Source: Vitis vinifera (lineage: Eukaryota; Streptophyta; Magnoliopsida; Vitales; Vitaceae). Taken from it: 64,000 bases of DNA. Where the stretch lies: positions 8,970,501 through 9,034,500 of the forward strand of contig NC_081822.1 in NCBI RefSeq assembly GCF_030704535.1, in the 5' to 3' direction. Every line of letters starts with the position of its first letter. Position 1 is the first letter of the stretch. Under the pieces are notes generated by a model. The model did not search any database, had not been told where the DNA came from, and saw only the letters and a list, made by a program, of their open reading frames with translations. This document shows positions 1-10,564 of the stretch, in pieces. Made by a program: the position numbers and the translations under genes.

Positions 1-1208
1 AGGATTTTAGGCCCAAATGTACAAAACACCGGATATCAGACTCGTCCAGCCCAACACAAAGCCCTAGGGCGTGCACTGCTGGATAAACTGTCAAAGTTAC
101 AAATAGTGGGCCGTAGAGTATAGCCTGCCTGGGTTAATAAGTTGAGCAGAGAGCGACACACGTTACCCATCCTCAACCAGGCCGAGTTTGCCCAGCCACC
201 GAGGACCTCATTCCTACAGATGGATGCATTTCTCATTCGATTGGAGAAGTTGGATTCAATAATTATTGTTCGCCATTTATATAATCGGATTCTGCAGTTA
301 AAGGAAGTGTGCAAAGATTCACAGGGAAGCCAAGATTGTAAGATTTTTCCATCTCTAAATACGCGAATTAGGGTTTTTCGTAATTTCAAACCTATTTTAC
401 TTAGGGCTCGTTTGATTGCGTTTCGTATTTTTCTCCATTTTCCTGTGGAATCATTAAAAGCAGCGTGAAAATCTGCTTTAAAGAATACGAGAAAATTGAC
501 AACACACTTTGGCGGTGAGAGCGAACGTATGAATGGCGGTGTGGTGGTGATGGCGATGCCATATGGTGGTCCCCTTGACGAGTAAATCTGAATGGATTTG
601 CCTCACGAGGAGATGTATCATGCTCGACTCGAGTACTTTTTGTTTTTTTATGCTTTTCATTTAATACTCGCAAACACATACATAGACAAATTCAAGCATG
701 CTTGACCAGTTGTTGTAAATATCCTATGTATTTGGGCTTGCATTCTCTGGATTTTTCTGGCCAAATTATTAAATCTCCCTATCTTCCTTAAAACTATGTC
801 AATTGTGGCTTGAAAGTTTAGAAATTTCAAATTCAGCGTCACATATTCAGAGCTGCATATAATTATTAGAATGAAGTCTACTGTTCTGCCTTACTATTAG
901 ATCTTTGTCTGTTTAGTTCTGACAAATTATGAGAGAAAAGAAAAAGACCGAATTAGAAGAAAAAGGGAAGGAAGATAAAATAGAAGTTTTGAGTTTGTCG
1001 GAATATCCTCCGTTCTTCCTTGAGTTATTTTCATGTTTTTCTTTTTAAACTGAAAATCAAAACTAGAAGTTTCAAGGTATAAATTCCCCTCTCCCCATTT
1101 TCACAGTGTTTTCTTTTTGTTTCTACCAGAGCCAAATCACAAATTGTTATCTTTCTTATTTCTTTCCTTTACTCTTATTGCTTTCAAGATCCAATTGCAA
1201 ATTGGTTT

Positions 1209-1570
1209 GGGCCTGTTGGACAACATTTTCAAAAATTGTTTTTTAGAAATATTCTTGGAAACAATTCTCAATTGTTTTCAAGAATAAAACTCCGATTGGT
1301 ATCTCGAATATGAAAAACAATTTTCTCAACTTATTCTTCATAAAGATACTGTACATAACGTATAATGCGGAAGTTTTCAAAGTATTATCTATCTTTTTAA
1401 TTGTTACTCAAGAAACAACTGAAAATACCTTAAAATTGTCCTAAAAAACGACTTATTTTCAAAGTAGTTTCTTAAAAAAAAACTATTTTTTTGTCAAAAG
1501 TTTATCAAAGGTGTTTTCTAAGTTAGAAGAATAGAAAATTATTTTTAAGAACAGTTACCAGATAAGAATA
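1209..1570 (-). mobile_element. Non-autonomous DNA element (MITE-like), copy A
   Basis: Begins with GGGCCTGTTGG and ends near a degenerate inverted match. The interior reads in reverse relative to copies B-D and shares with them a core of AACTTATTCTT..., ACTGTACATAA and TGCGGAAGTTTTC. It has no coding capacity. The terminal sequence resembles hAT-type MITEs of plants, but I see no clear 8-bp target duplication, so the superfamily is inferred. Confidence 0.55.
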
Positions 1571-3766
1571 TTCCAAATGTGGATTTCTTGTTAGAATTTA
1601 ATCTTCTTGAGATTACTGGAATTTGATATATAGTGAATTATAACATATGGAAGTGTCTTCTTAAATCACTGCCATATTTCCTAATTATTCTCATTCAATA
1701 TTCTGCATATGGGGCACTGGCATTTGTCCTAACTTGAAACTAATTGTTAACAGTGAACGCACGCAAGCCTTAATCGTTCCCTTTGTCATACCTAATATCC
1801 AGGGTTGATACTGGCAGTATTTGTTATCCTTGTGGCTCTCTTATATAATCCTTGTCGGCAAACAGTTAAACCTTATTTATCTCTAAAATTCAAATCTTCG
1901 GGACCTTTTGACAGATTTGCATGGCAACACCTTGCCAGACCTTTTTATTAAAAAAATAATTCAATAATAATATAATTGTAATTATACTAGTTATAGTAAT
2001 TAAAAGCATGGTTTTTTGTCTTTCCTTGCATCTATCATCTTTATATGCAGATTAGTTAAAACTTAGGATGATAAAGCTACTTTATGAAGACTTTCTTTTG
2101 GATGGCATAACTTTCCTTGGTATATGCATATTGCCATCTCTTTGTGTTAAGTTCCTTGGTTACACTAAACAGAGGATGTGCATATTCTACACAAAAGCCA
2201 ATCTCACAAGGAACTGCTAATTTTGCTTTGAAAGTTCAAAATCTGTACCACTGGTTTCCAAATATGCATATTTCTTTACAAATTTTCCAGTTCGAGCAAG
2301 GATATTTATATTTGGTTTCTACATATCATGGTGCATATGACCCTACTGTTCAGAAGCAAAATCTATCCCTTGAATGAGGATAAATAATGTTACTCTGTTG
2401 TCAGACTGCTAACATTTTCCTAGAAAGTAAAAGGTATATTAACCTTTATTCCTTTGTTCCTACTCTCCCAACAAGTGTGTTTTTATTTTTATTATATAGT
2501 TAATATCTAGCGTATCTGAATGACACGACTTTCTTCAAGACTGGAGTTCAACTGTGAACCTGCATCAGATGTGTGAGCAACCAACCACACATTCACAGGA
2601 TAATCCTTTGGAATTGCCCCACATCATAAAAAGGCAAATGGCCTGCATGTGACCACTTAAGTTGACTGAGGATCACGTGTGAGCCATGTGGTAGCGTGTT
2701 TTATGTTTTCTTATTAAATGACCCTCTTAACCTTGACTACAATTTTTTCATGCGAATGGTATGCCATATTCTTAGCATAGGAAGAAAGAAGTTGGGAACA
2801 ACTTTAGTTATCTAGTAATAGGGAAAAAATTTAATCAAATGTGTGTTGCTGAAGCCATGTTCTGAGATTTTTCTCTTTCTTTTGGAGATTAAATGTGAAA
2901 GAAGTGCAATAAGAGAACAGATGGTATGCATTTGGCAAGGTCAGAAGCTGCAAGGATGAGAGGGAAAATGTGGAATAGAATGAAATAGATTACTTGGTAA
3001 CCAAACTTGGAGATAAATTTGCTTTTCTTGTTCTCACAAGTATTTGTATGTGAGTGACTATCTGTTAAAAACCTTGACTGCACTGCAATGATGAAGGTTT
3101 TGTAGAGAAATGCTGTTTTCCTTACTTTGTCTTCTATTAATGTGCATCCTTTTAAAGTTCATTTGATAAGGGCATTCGTTTTCTTCCTGCAATTTGTTTG
3201 CCATAGGATGGACTAGTTTCAAATTAACTCTTTAGTCTATAGCATATTTCCCTAAACTGCCTCTGGTTCTTATGTTTCATGGAAGATGCTTGTTACTTGA
3301 TCAATTGTGATTCTTTCTTCATAAGTACCCTAATTGTATTGTCTCATTAATCCATATGAATTTATTTCCTTTTTCTTTCTTTATTTTACTTGTCATTGGA
3401 TAATCTCCTGCTACTTGTTATTTTGATTCATTATGGCAATCTGAAAAAGGATAAGAACACTGGAACCATCTTACTTCTACAGCATTTTGTGTTAACTCTG
3501 TTTATTAGTGTTATAATATGGACATATGTACATCATTTGTAGGTCTGTCCAAATGGGCATGTTCTCCTTGCACCTGTAGTTTGTTACAGCTTGGGTGAGG
3601 CCTGTGAAAAAGTTCTTTTGGTGTTCAAATATTAGCAGTCTGTACCAATATCCTCTTACTCTGTCATTAAAGCACCACCTTCCATTCCTTTACCAGCATC
3701 TAGCCTGCCAAGACAAACTCTTCCAAACTTTTTAAATTCAATATTTTCTGAAAATGTGGAAACTAA

Positions 3767-4247
3767 GGGTACGTCTATTAACATTCTTGAAGATAGTTAT
3801 CAAAAACAAGGGACTGTTTGAAATTGGTCTTGAAAACAATTTTGTGTTCTTTAGAACAAAAGACAGGTTTCTAAAGAAACACGTTTGGGCAAATTTTTAT
3901 GACAAAACAGTTTTTTTAGAATTTGTTCCGAAAACAAACTGATTTTTAAAATAATAATTTTCTTTTGAGAATTTGTTCTAAAAACAAGCTGCTGTTTATG
4001 ATAAATTTGAGATCTTTTTCAGTTGCATTTTTGTAAAGTGTTGTGAAAAATAATTGAAAACAGAGATAATATTTTGAAAACTTTTGCATTGTAAGTGTAT
4101 CGCATTTCATGGAAAGTAAGTTGAGAAAATTGTTTGTAGTTCCCAAATAGAATTTTGTTCATAAAAACAATTGAAAACTATTTTTAAGAACAATTGTCAA
4201 AAATTGTTATTTGAGAACTATTTTTAAACACGTCACTAAATGGACCC
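3767..4247 (+). mobile_element. Non-autonomous DNA element (MITE-like), copy B
   Basis: Starts GGGTACGTCTATTAAC and ends with AAATGGACCC, an imperfect inverted pair. The interior is rich in runs like GAAAACAATTTT and contains the shared core AAAACTTTTGCATTGT followed by GTAAGTTGAGAAAATTG. Around 480 bp and non-coding. Flanking duplications are not obvious, which fits an old insertion. Confidence 0.6.
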
Positions 4248-6622
4248 AAAGACAGTGTAAAAAATATGGAAGAATTGAAAACAAAAAGTTGCAGCCACCG
4301 GTCCTCCATATATCAAAGTGATCTTGCGTCTTTTGAGTCCCCACCTAAATGATTGATGGATGAAGGGTATACCACACATTGGCTCTACTTGTTGTGTAAT
4401 GTTGACCACTGTTTGGTATTTGAATTTGGTTTTCAAGTTACCCACACAACACTTGGGCTAGGGATTTTTATTTTTATTTTTTGCCTAAAAAAATGAAGAT
4501 ATTGTTTGTGGATCATACAGTTGTTGAAGGCAACTCTTATCCCGTGATAATTGTGAATTTTTCTGTCAATTTCATTCTTTTCATATTTTCTTGGCTGTGT
4601 TGAGGAAAAGATATTATCTTATGCTTTCAAGATTAGGACTGATCATCTATTATTGTTTGTAGTGGACATGATTGCTTAGACTTCTAATATTGAGATATGG
4701 TTTTCAGTGACCCCAACAGCCATGAGCCCTTTTGTGGGGCTTCTTTGGTGGTTGAAGATGGATTTAATTATCAATTGTGATGCTTTTGATAGGAATTGGG
4801 CATTGCATCTGCGGTCTATAGATTGTTCAACTGTGTTTGCACACATTCCCATGGAGCATCATTTTAACTGGACTGGTGCTTGATTATTGTGCTCTTTTTC
4901 TCTTCTTGTGGCTTTAGTTTGATGGTTAAAAAGATTGAAACCACTTTTGTGTGGTGTAGGGAGGGCGATGCATGCATAATTATAAAGATGGTCAAGGGAT
5001 AGGGAAAAAAAATAGCCACTCAGTCGATTGCCCACATCATTACTAAGTTTATCATTATCTGGTTTTAAACTAAAAAGCATAGCTCTCAATAACTCATGCT
5101 ATTGATATGTCAAGGTAGATCAAAGTACCTTCTGCATTATTGTCACCATTCATTGTTGTTGTACTTGGTCTTTTATAAAATCCCATAGCCATCAACTCAC
5201 TGAGACCCACAGCCATTAAGCCCCATTGACACCATCACCTTTTAACTTGCCCGTCCCACGACCAGGAATGGCTTGGGTCCTTTTTCATAGCCTTTTCCCG
5301 TGGGGGGTGGGGACTAAAGGTTATGTTACTCTTTTCTTTTTAGCTCTACTTTTCTCTTGTTAATTATCTAGTTGCAGTCAGTACTTTAGAAACTAGATGC
5401 AAAGTGGATGGCTTACCTCACCTCATTTTATAGTTAAGATTCTTTTTAACATTGATCGGTCGATGATCCTTCCTCAAATTTTAAGTGTTATTTTGAAGGC
5501 CTTTCAATAACATGGGTTTCTGTTCTCTGGACAGCAGATGGTGAACAATGACCATAGAACCTGCTTATTCCATTAGAAGGTGCTCACAATTGGACCCCAG
5601 TATCCACGGCGCTAGTCTCGCTCAGAATGTGCAGACACAATTTTATGGCTCAAGATGAAGATATGGTAAGAGAAAAGAAAAGGGGGGGCTGGGGCTGTCC
5701 GGCCATGATTGGTTTTTGATTGAATTCAATGTTCCACCGTTAGGAAGGACACTTCCTAGAAACACACACGCTCTCTCACACTCCCACCTTGTGGTTATGT
5801 GGACGCCATGCACTGAACTTAAATTATTGTTGCTTGCCCCTCTAGAGTTTTGCTGCCACCAGCCCTTGGCCCATAACGAGGGAAGAGTAATCAACCTTTT
5901 CTTAAACTTTTGTCCTGACCTGGATTCCTTCCTCCCCCTTTTCTGCATTTCACTTTTTCTTTAAGATGAGAGGTACTATGGAGTGGAGCATTTTTATTCT
6001 CACTTGGAAAGATGCCTTTTGTGCAATTTCCATTTTTAATGGGGAGAGAAATGACATGTAATTATCTCACAGTCGTGGTGCTGTAAATATGGAGGGATTT
6101 TCCTGGTCATTGAAAAAATGTGTATATACTGACATATTCTTTTAAAAGCTTTTGTTATGAGCATGATGATATGATCTCGTCATATGTATGTGGTTGTCTG
6201 ATACTGTTTACTCGCAATAACAGTACTCAGTGATGAAATCAAATGAAAGTCAGTGTTCAAACTCCTGAAAATGCCTTTATTATCCCTTTTAAGGAAGAAT
6301 CAATCTGCCAGATAAGCTTACATTGGATTCATTTGAAAACACTATTATTTCAGTCAGTTTCAATGGAGACTCCAAGTGTACCAAGACAGACAATTATTCA
6401 ACACTCCCCCACAACAATGAAAAAGAAATGAACAGTCATCTTCAAAATGGAGGACGAAGAGCTAGAAAATGCAAATTCATTCTGGAATTCCCATCATCAT
6501 TTTCCACTCATTTGGTACATCTTTATATATGGATTTATTATTTTATACACAAGGAAATAAATATGTAAAATAAAGTGCAAAGTGAGAAAGAAAAAATGGG
6601 AAAGTTTGAAACTTGCAGGAAC

Positions 6623-7570
6623 CTAGTCTTTGCATTTGAGTTTCTCTTCCACAGCAATGGAGTTCTTGCAATGAGCAATTGCAGCTTGGATTGCAGCCTG
6701 CAACTCTTCCATGGTGCTGTCGCTTGTAGAAGAAGGAAGAGTTGCAGTTGCCACGAGAAGGCCACTGTTTGTTGGAGATGTCCTCATCGACGCCGGAGCT
6801 GAGAATTCCCCTCGCCTTCCTCTCAGCTCCTGTTTACCCCTCAAGCTTAAATTCCCTGAAAACGAATAAGGCTGCCTCCGGAATTGGATGTTGTCCCTCC
6901 TCCCTCTGAAGAACAAGAGGGGTCGAACCATTCTCACGTACCTTTTCAGTACATGGCTTACATCGAATCTCAGCTTTCTCTTCTGTTTCTCCTTCTCTTC
7001 TTTGTCTCCAATCTCACAGCCTTTTCGCCATCGCCCAAACAGGGAGAAGGACTTGGACTTGTTTCTTTCCTTTGTCTCGCTGCTGTTGCTTTGTTGATGG
7101 CGTCTGTTGCTGCTGCTGCTGATGTTGTTCTCGCTATTGCAGCTTCTCTTGATGTTCTGGCTATTGCTGCTGCTGCTGCAGTTGCTGCCATTGTTCTCGG
7201 GTTTTTGATCTTCTAGCAATTCTCTAATGGGGAGAGTGAAACTGTCCAAGGAATTGGTGGAGGAGCGAGGAGATACAGGAAGATGAGAAAGTAGGTGGAG
7301 GGGTAGCAAGTGACCGTGGAAGAAAATATCATCGGCCGGAGATAAATCTATGGCAAAGGTCGAAGTCTGCGCCTTAGCTTTATCTGGGATTGTGGTGGAG
7401 GAGGGGTGGAGAGAGATTGTGAAGGAGAATTCATGAGAAGGAGATGAAGAAGCCGAAGGTGGTGAGGCAGTGAATGGCGGCTGCTGTTGCTGCTTTACTG
7501 AGTGCCCTTCCTTCCCCTCCTGCCTCTCTCCAACTCTCTCTCTGCTCTTCTGCTGCTGTACGGTATCCAT
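6623..7570 (-). CDS. BKI1: BKI1, BRI1 kinase inhibitor 1 (brassinosteroid signalling)
   Basis: Single-exon gene of 315 residues starting at the ATG at 7570; the upstream in-frame codons lack an ATG. BKI1 is a plasma-membrane-associated negative regulator that binds the kinase domain of the brassinosteroid receptor BRI1, blocks its pairing with BAK1, and is released on tyrosine phosphorylation. Visible here: the N-terminal block DLSPADDIFFHGHLLPLHLL (about residues 75-94), KSFSLFGRWRKG, a lysine/arginine-rich membrane-binding region with VLKRYVRM (tyrosine at residue 211), the SAPASMRTSPTNSG motif (about 257-270) that in Arabidopsis holds 14-3-3-binding serines, and the C-terminal BRI1-interacting motif STMEELQAAIQAAIAHCKNS (about 285-304). 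All key elements are present, so it should be functional. The serine- and glutamine-rich linkers are variable in the family. Confidence 0.96.
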   Translation of the reverse strand: MDTVQQQKSRERVGERQEGKEGHSVKQQQQPPFTASPPSASSSPSHEFSFTISLHPSSTTIPDKAKAQTSTFAIDLSPADDIFFHGHLLPLHLLSHLPVSPRSSTNSLDSFTLPIRELLEDQKPENNGSNCSSSSNSQNIKRSCNSENNISSSSNRRHQQSNSSETKERNKSKSFSLFGRWRKGCEIGDKEEKEKQKRKLRFDVSHVLKRYVRMVRPLLFFRGRRDNIQFRRQPYSFSGNLSLRGKQELRGRRGEFSAPASMRTSPTNSGLLVATATLPSSTSDSTMEELQAAIQAAIAHCKNSIAVEEKLKCKD

Positions 7571-8147
7571 AACCCAAAACAAAAAGAGATGTCTGATACT
7601 GAGAAGATCTGGTTCAGTGTCTGGAGCTCTCTCTCAAACTCCTCAGTTTATGGGGATGCAAGGAAAGCCCATAGGGGTGAGGGATAAGGGGATTAGAAAG
7701 CAGTGGAGAGAGAGCCAGAGTCTTGTCAATCTTGTAGTTGAGCTTAGCGTGTCTTTTGTTTATATATATATATATTTTTGTTTTTAATGTTACCATTATT
7801 TTCCTTTTATGTATATAGAAAGAGAGAGAGAAAGAGTATGGTTGCAATGAAGCCGTGAAATATTCGGTGTGTGTCTTGAGGGTAGTGGGTCCTTGTCAAA
7901 TCTAACACCTACAGGAGTGCTGACTCCGGAGAACGGAATCACAAGCTCCCAAGTTCTCACAGATGGATAACCAAACCACCCAATCACACCAATTTTGGGT
8001 ATGCGTCTTTGTGCAGGAGAATGTGGACGTGCCATACGCTCGGGAAACTCCTCTACCAATAATAGCCTTGTAGTTTTTATTTTATACATGGAATTATACA
8101 ATATCTCTGTTTTTGTGTCGAAGGGAGTATTGTACAATGTGGTGAGA

Positions 8148-8155
8148 TGACGTCA
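8148..8155. promoter_or_regulatory. Palindromic TGACGTCA element upstream of BKI1
   Basis: A perfect CRE/as-1-like palindrome about 580 bp upstream of the BKI1 start codon, the type of site bound by TGA-class bZIP factors in plants. Position is plausible for a promoter element, but an 8-bp match can occur by chance. Confidence 0.3.
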
Positions 8156-8962
8156 GTCAAAGGACACACACACTAAGGGAGAAGATAAGGTTTCCAAATT
8201 TATGGTGGTAAGTCCAAGTCATCCTTCCTATTCGACCTATATTTCTATTATGCGGATTTGAATTTACATTGTTGAAATTCATGGTAGATATGCTGAATTT
8301 GACACTCACCTTTTTATCTTTTCAAATTTTGTTGTCCAAATCGTTTGACAATTGATGACCAACATTAAACTAGGTCCTAGGAACCTTTGGGATTGGCAGT
8401 AGCATGGCCCAATTCCTTTTTAAAGTTCCCCAACCACTTACCAAAGTTGGGACCAAATCACCTACAAACCACCTTTGATGCTTCACTTGAATTATAAAAG
8501 CCATTACCAGTTCTAATTTGGTGAAGCCACACTCGTTATTGGTGGTGGTTGATGTTAGTCGCCCCGTGATTATATTTCCCAGCCATACCAACAAGATTTC
8601 TCACGGATTGTTTTCAAACAACGCTATTTTTAATTTCTTCAGAGCTGAGGTAGGTTGGTTTCCCAAAAAAATCAAATGGGAAAAAAGATTTGAAAATGGG
8701 GTTGTGTACTTTGAAAGATATTTTTGATGGCATTTGCTGGCAGAGGTTGTTGTGTTGATGTTATGGAGAGAGAGAGAGAATGAGAGTGTGTGTGAGGTAC
8801 TTCGTGGTATAATATTAATAACAACATTTATAGATGAAGAGGATTCAATGTTTGTTGGAGGCGATGGTCCCCCCATGATTTGAAAATATAAGGTCTACAT
8901 ACAGGACACTGTCACACTGAGAGCAGTCGGTTCCAAACTTAAAATCTCCCCATCAGTAGATG

Positions 8963-8987
8963 TTAAGACTTAAGACTTAAGACTTAA
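8963..8987. repeat. Heptanucleotide repeat (TTAAGAC)n
   Basis: About three and a half direct copies of a 7-bp unit TTAAGAC between BKI1 and the PP2C gene. Simple local slippage repeat. Confidence 0.85.
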
Positions 8988-9130
8988 GAGAGAAGGAAAA
9001 GAAAGAAAAGGGTTTTAGAGAGATTAGAGGGTGAGTCATGTGAGCGATGTTAGTAAATTGAGAATGGAGACTTTGGGGGTTGCATTTGGACGGCCATGAA
9101 TGATGAAACACTATGCAGATGCAGGAGGGG

Positions 9131-9136
9131 CACGTG
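9131..9136. promoter_or_regulatory. G-box CACGTG
   Basis: A perfect G-box, with a second ACACGTGT palindrome about 27 bp further on at 9158-9165. Both lie about 1.6 kb upstream of BKI1. G-box pairs can bind bHLH/bZIP factors, but the distance and lack of other evidence make a role uncertain. Confidence 0.25.
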
Positions 9137-10564
9137 GGGTGGGAGGGCCCACACGCACACGTGTACAATGTGGTCCATGATGACCCCATACAGAGCAGGG
9201 CATAGAGGAATTTTGTTGGTATAGTTGAGGTCAACATCTCAATCATGGAGGCATTATTTTGGTGGACACACTCATCTTCACTACTAAGCCACTCGAAAAT
9301 AAAATAAAATCAATATTCTATTTTATCACCTCTTTACTCTTTAGTCTTCGGTCTTATAGATAAAGGACGGAAAGATGGGAGAGAAGCAAACATTGCATAA
9401 AACAAAGATTTCACACTCATCCACCTCGTCCTTTTTGGGTGGGAAAGCCTTTTTGCTTTTCTACTTTTAAAACCTTATTCTTTCAAGCTAACGTGCTATC
9501 AAACAAAAGTTTTTGCTCTCTCTCTCTCATTTTATGAGATTGAATCCTTGTTTTATCACACAATCAATTTGGGGAGGAAAAAGGAGGGACTTGAATTTTA
9601 CAATTTTTTTTAGTAATTTATTTCATTTTATGTAACTTACTGTTTCTTCACTTTTATAAAGAACTCATCAAATACACCACCACTCTTTGCCCTTTCAACC
9701 GTGCCATGTCTAAGTAAAGGTCCCCACAAAACTGGCCCAAGCATGTGCATTGAGACCAATTCTCTGTCCTGGGGTACACTCACCCTAAGCCAAGAGCACT
9801 AAAACTATATAATAAAAACAAAAAAAAAAAAAAAAACATAAAAGAAATGTAATCTTTTACAGACTAAAAATGACAGCCCATGTAACAAAAGAAATCAACA
9901 AAGAGTCAGCATTTCCACTGTAGGGCAGGGAAAGAAGAAACTGAGTAACAAAGACTAAAAACTTTGTTTTTGCAAATAAACAAATTTCCAATTCTCCTAT
10001 TTACCCTTAACCTCATCAAAGGAAACATCAAATCAATAACACATGAACAAATTCAATTCTGAAAGCTGATCGCACGAGTTTTTCCAGAGATCGGAATGAA
10101 TCCGTGTTAGAGTTCTTATAGAAACTCTCTACATAGAGTAATAAAATACTGAAGGCTGATTGCATTCACTGTTAGCTCTATGAAATGGAAGAACCAGTAT
10201 ACAATGGAATGGATACAGAACTAAATATTTATCACCTCAAGTGCCTTTTAGTGCAGTGGTGAGTTGTTCAAGACTTTCCACACATCTTTCAAAGGGGCCT
10301 AGGCAGAATGTGTTGTCGCTTCCCAAGTTGGAAACAGATTCTCAGACAACAAATAACCAGCTCTAACTCCAGTTTTCTGGCTCAGCTTGGAAACATTAGA
10401 AAGAGATCTTGATGGTTGCTGAAATAGAATATCAAAATGAATCCAAATGCTCGAATCCCTCAAAAGGAAATGGAGGGGAAAGAGAGGTCCCTGTTTCCGA
10501 TTTAAGCTATTAAATAAATAATTGTTAGTGCTCGTGGAATGCAAATGTAGTTGAGGAGGATTGG

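Larger units (their letters stand above)
1..6240. other. Gene-poor stretch with no supported coding gene
   Basis: About 6.2 kb in which no open frame has a recognisable domain, plausible codon use or a convincing chain of splice sites. Short frames such as those near 142-468 and 36-389 are mostly low-complexity or conflict with one another. The first 500 bases are less AT-rich and could be a leader exon or promoter of a gene to the left; this is a guess. Two copies of a non-autonomous DNA element lie here and are listed separately. The right end probably holds the 3' untranslated region of the BKI1 gene. Confidence 0.5.
7571..10564. other. Intergenic region: BKI1 promoter and PP2C 3' untranslated region
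   Basis: No supported coding gene. The left part (7571 to about 8200) should be the leader and promoter of the minus-strand BKI1 gene and includes a short TA run near 7762-7775. The right end (about 10080-10564) is probably 3' untranslated sequence of the PP2C gene. Between them are pyrimidine/purine-rich stretches, a run of A near 9817-9836, and a 7-bp repeat at 8963-8987. The small frames seen here lack domains and look like chance. Confidence 0.55.

Noticed and set aside
142-468. 108-residue frame at the left edge
   Set aside because: No recognised domain, conflicts with an equally long minus-strand frame, and no splice partner found downstream.
6884-7216. Alanine/leucine-rich 110-residue frame opposite BKI1
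   Set aside because: Antisense of the serine/asparagine-rich BKI1 linker; its composition follows from that repeat-like codon use.
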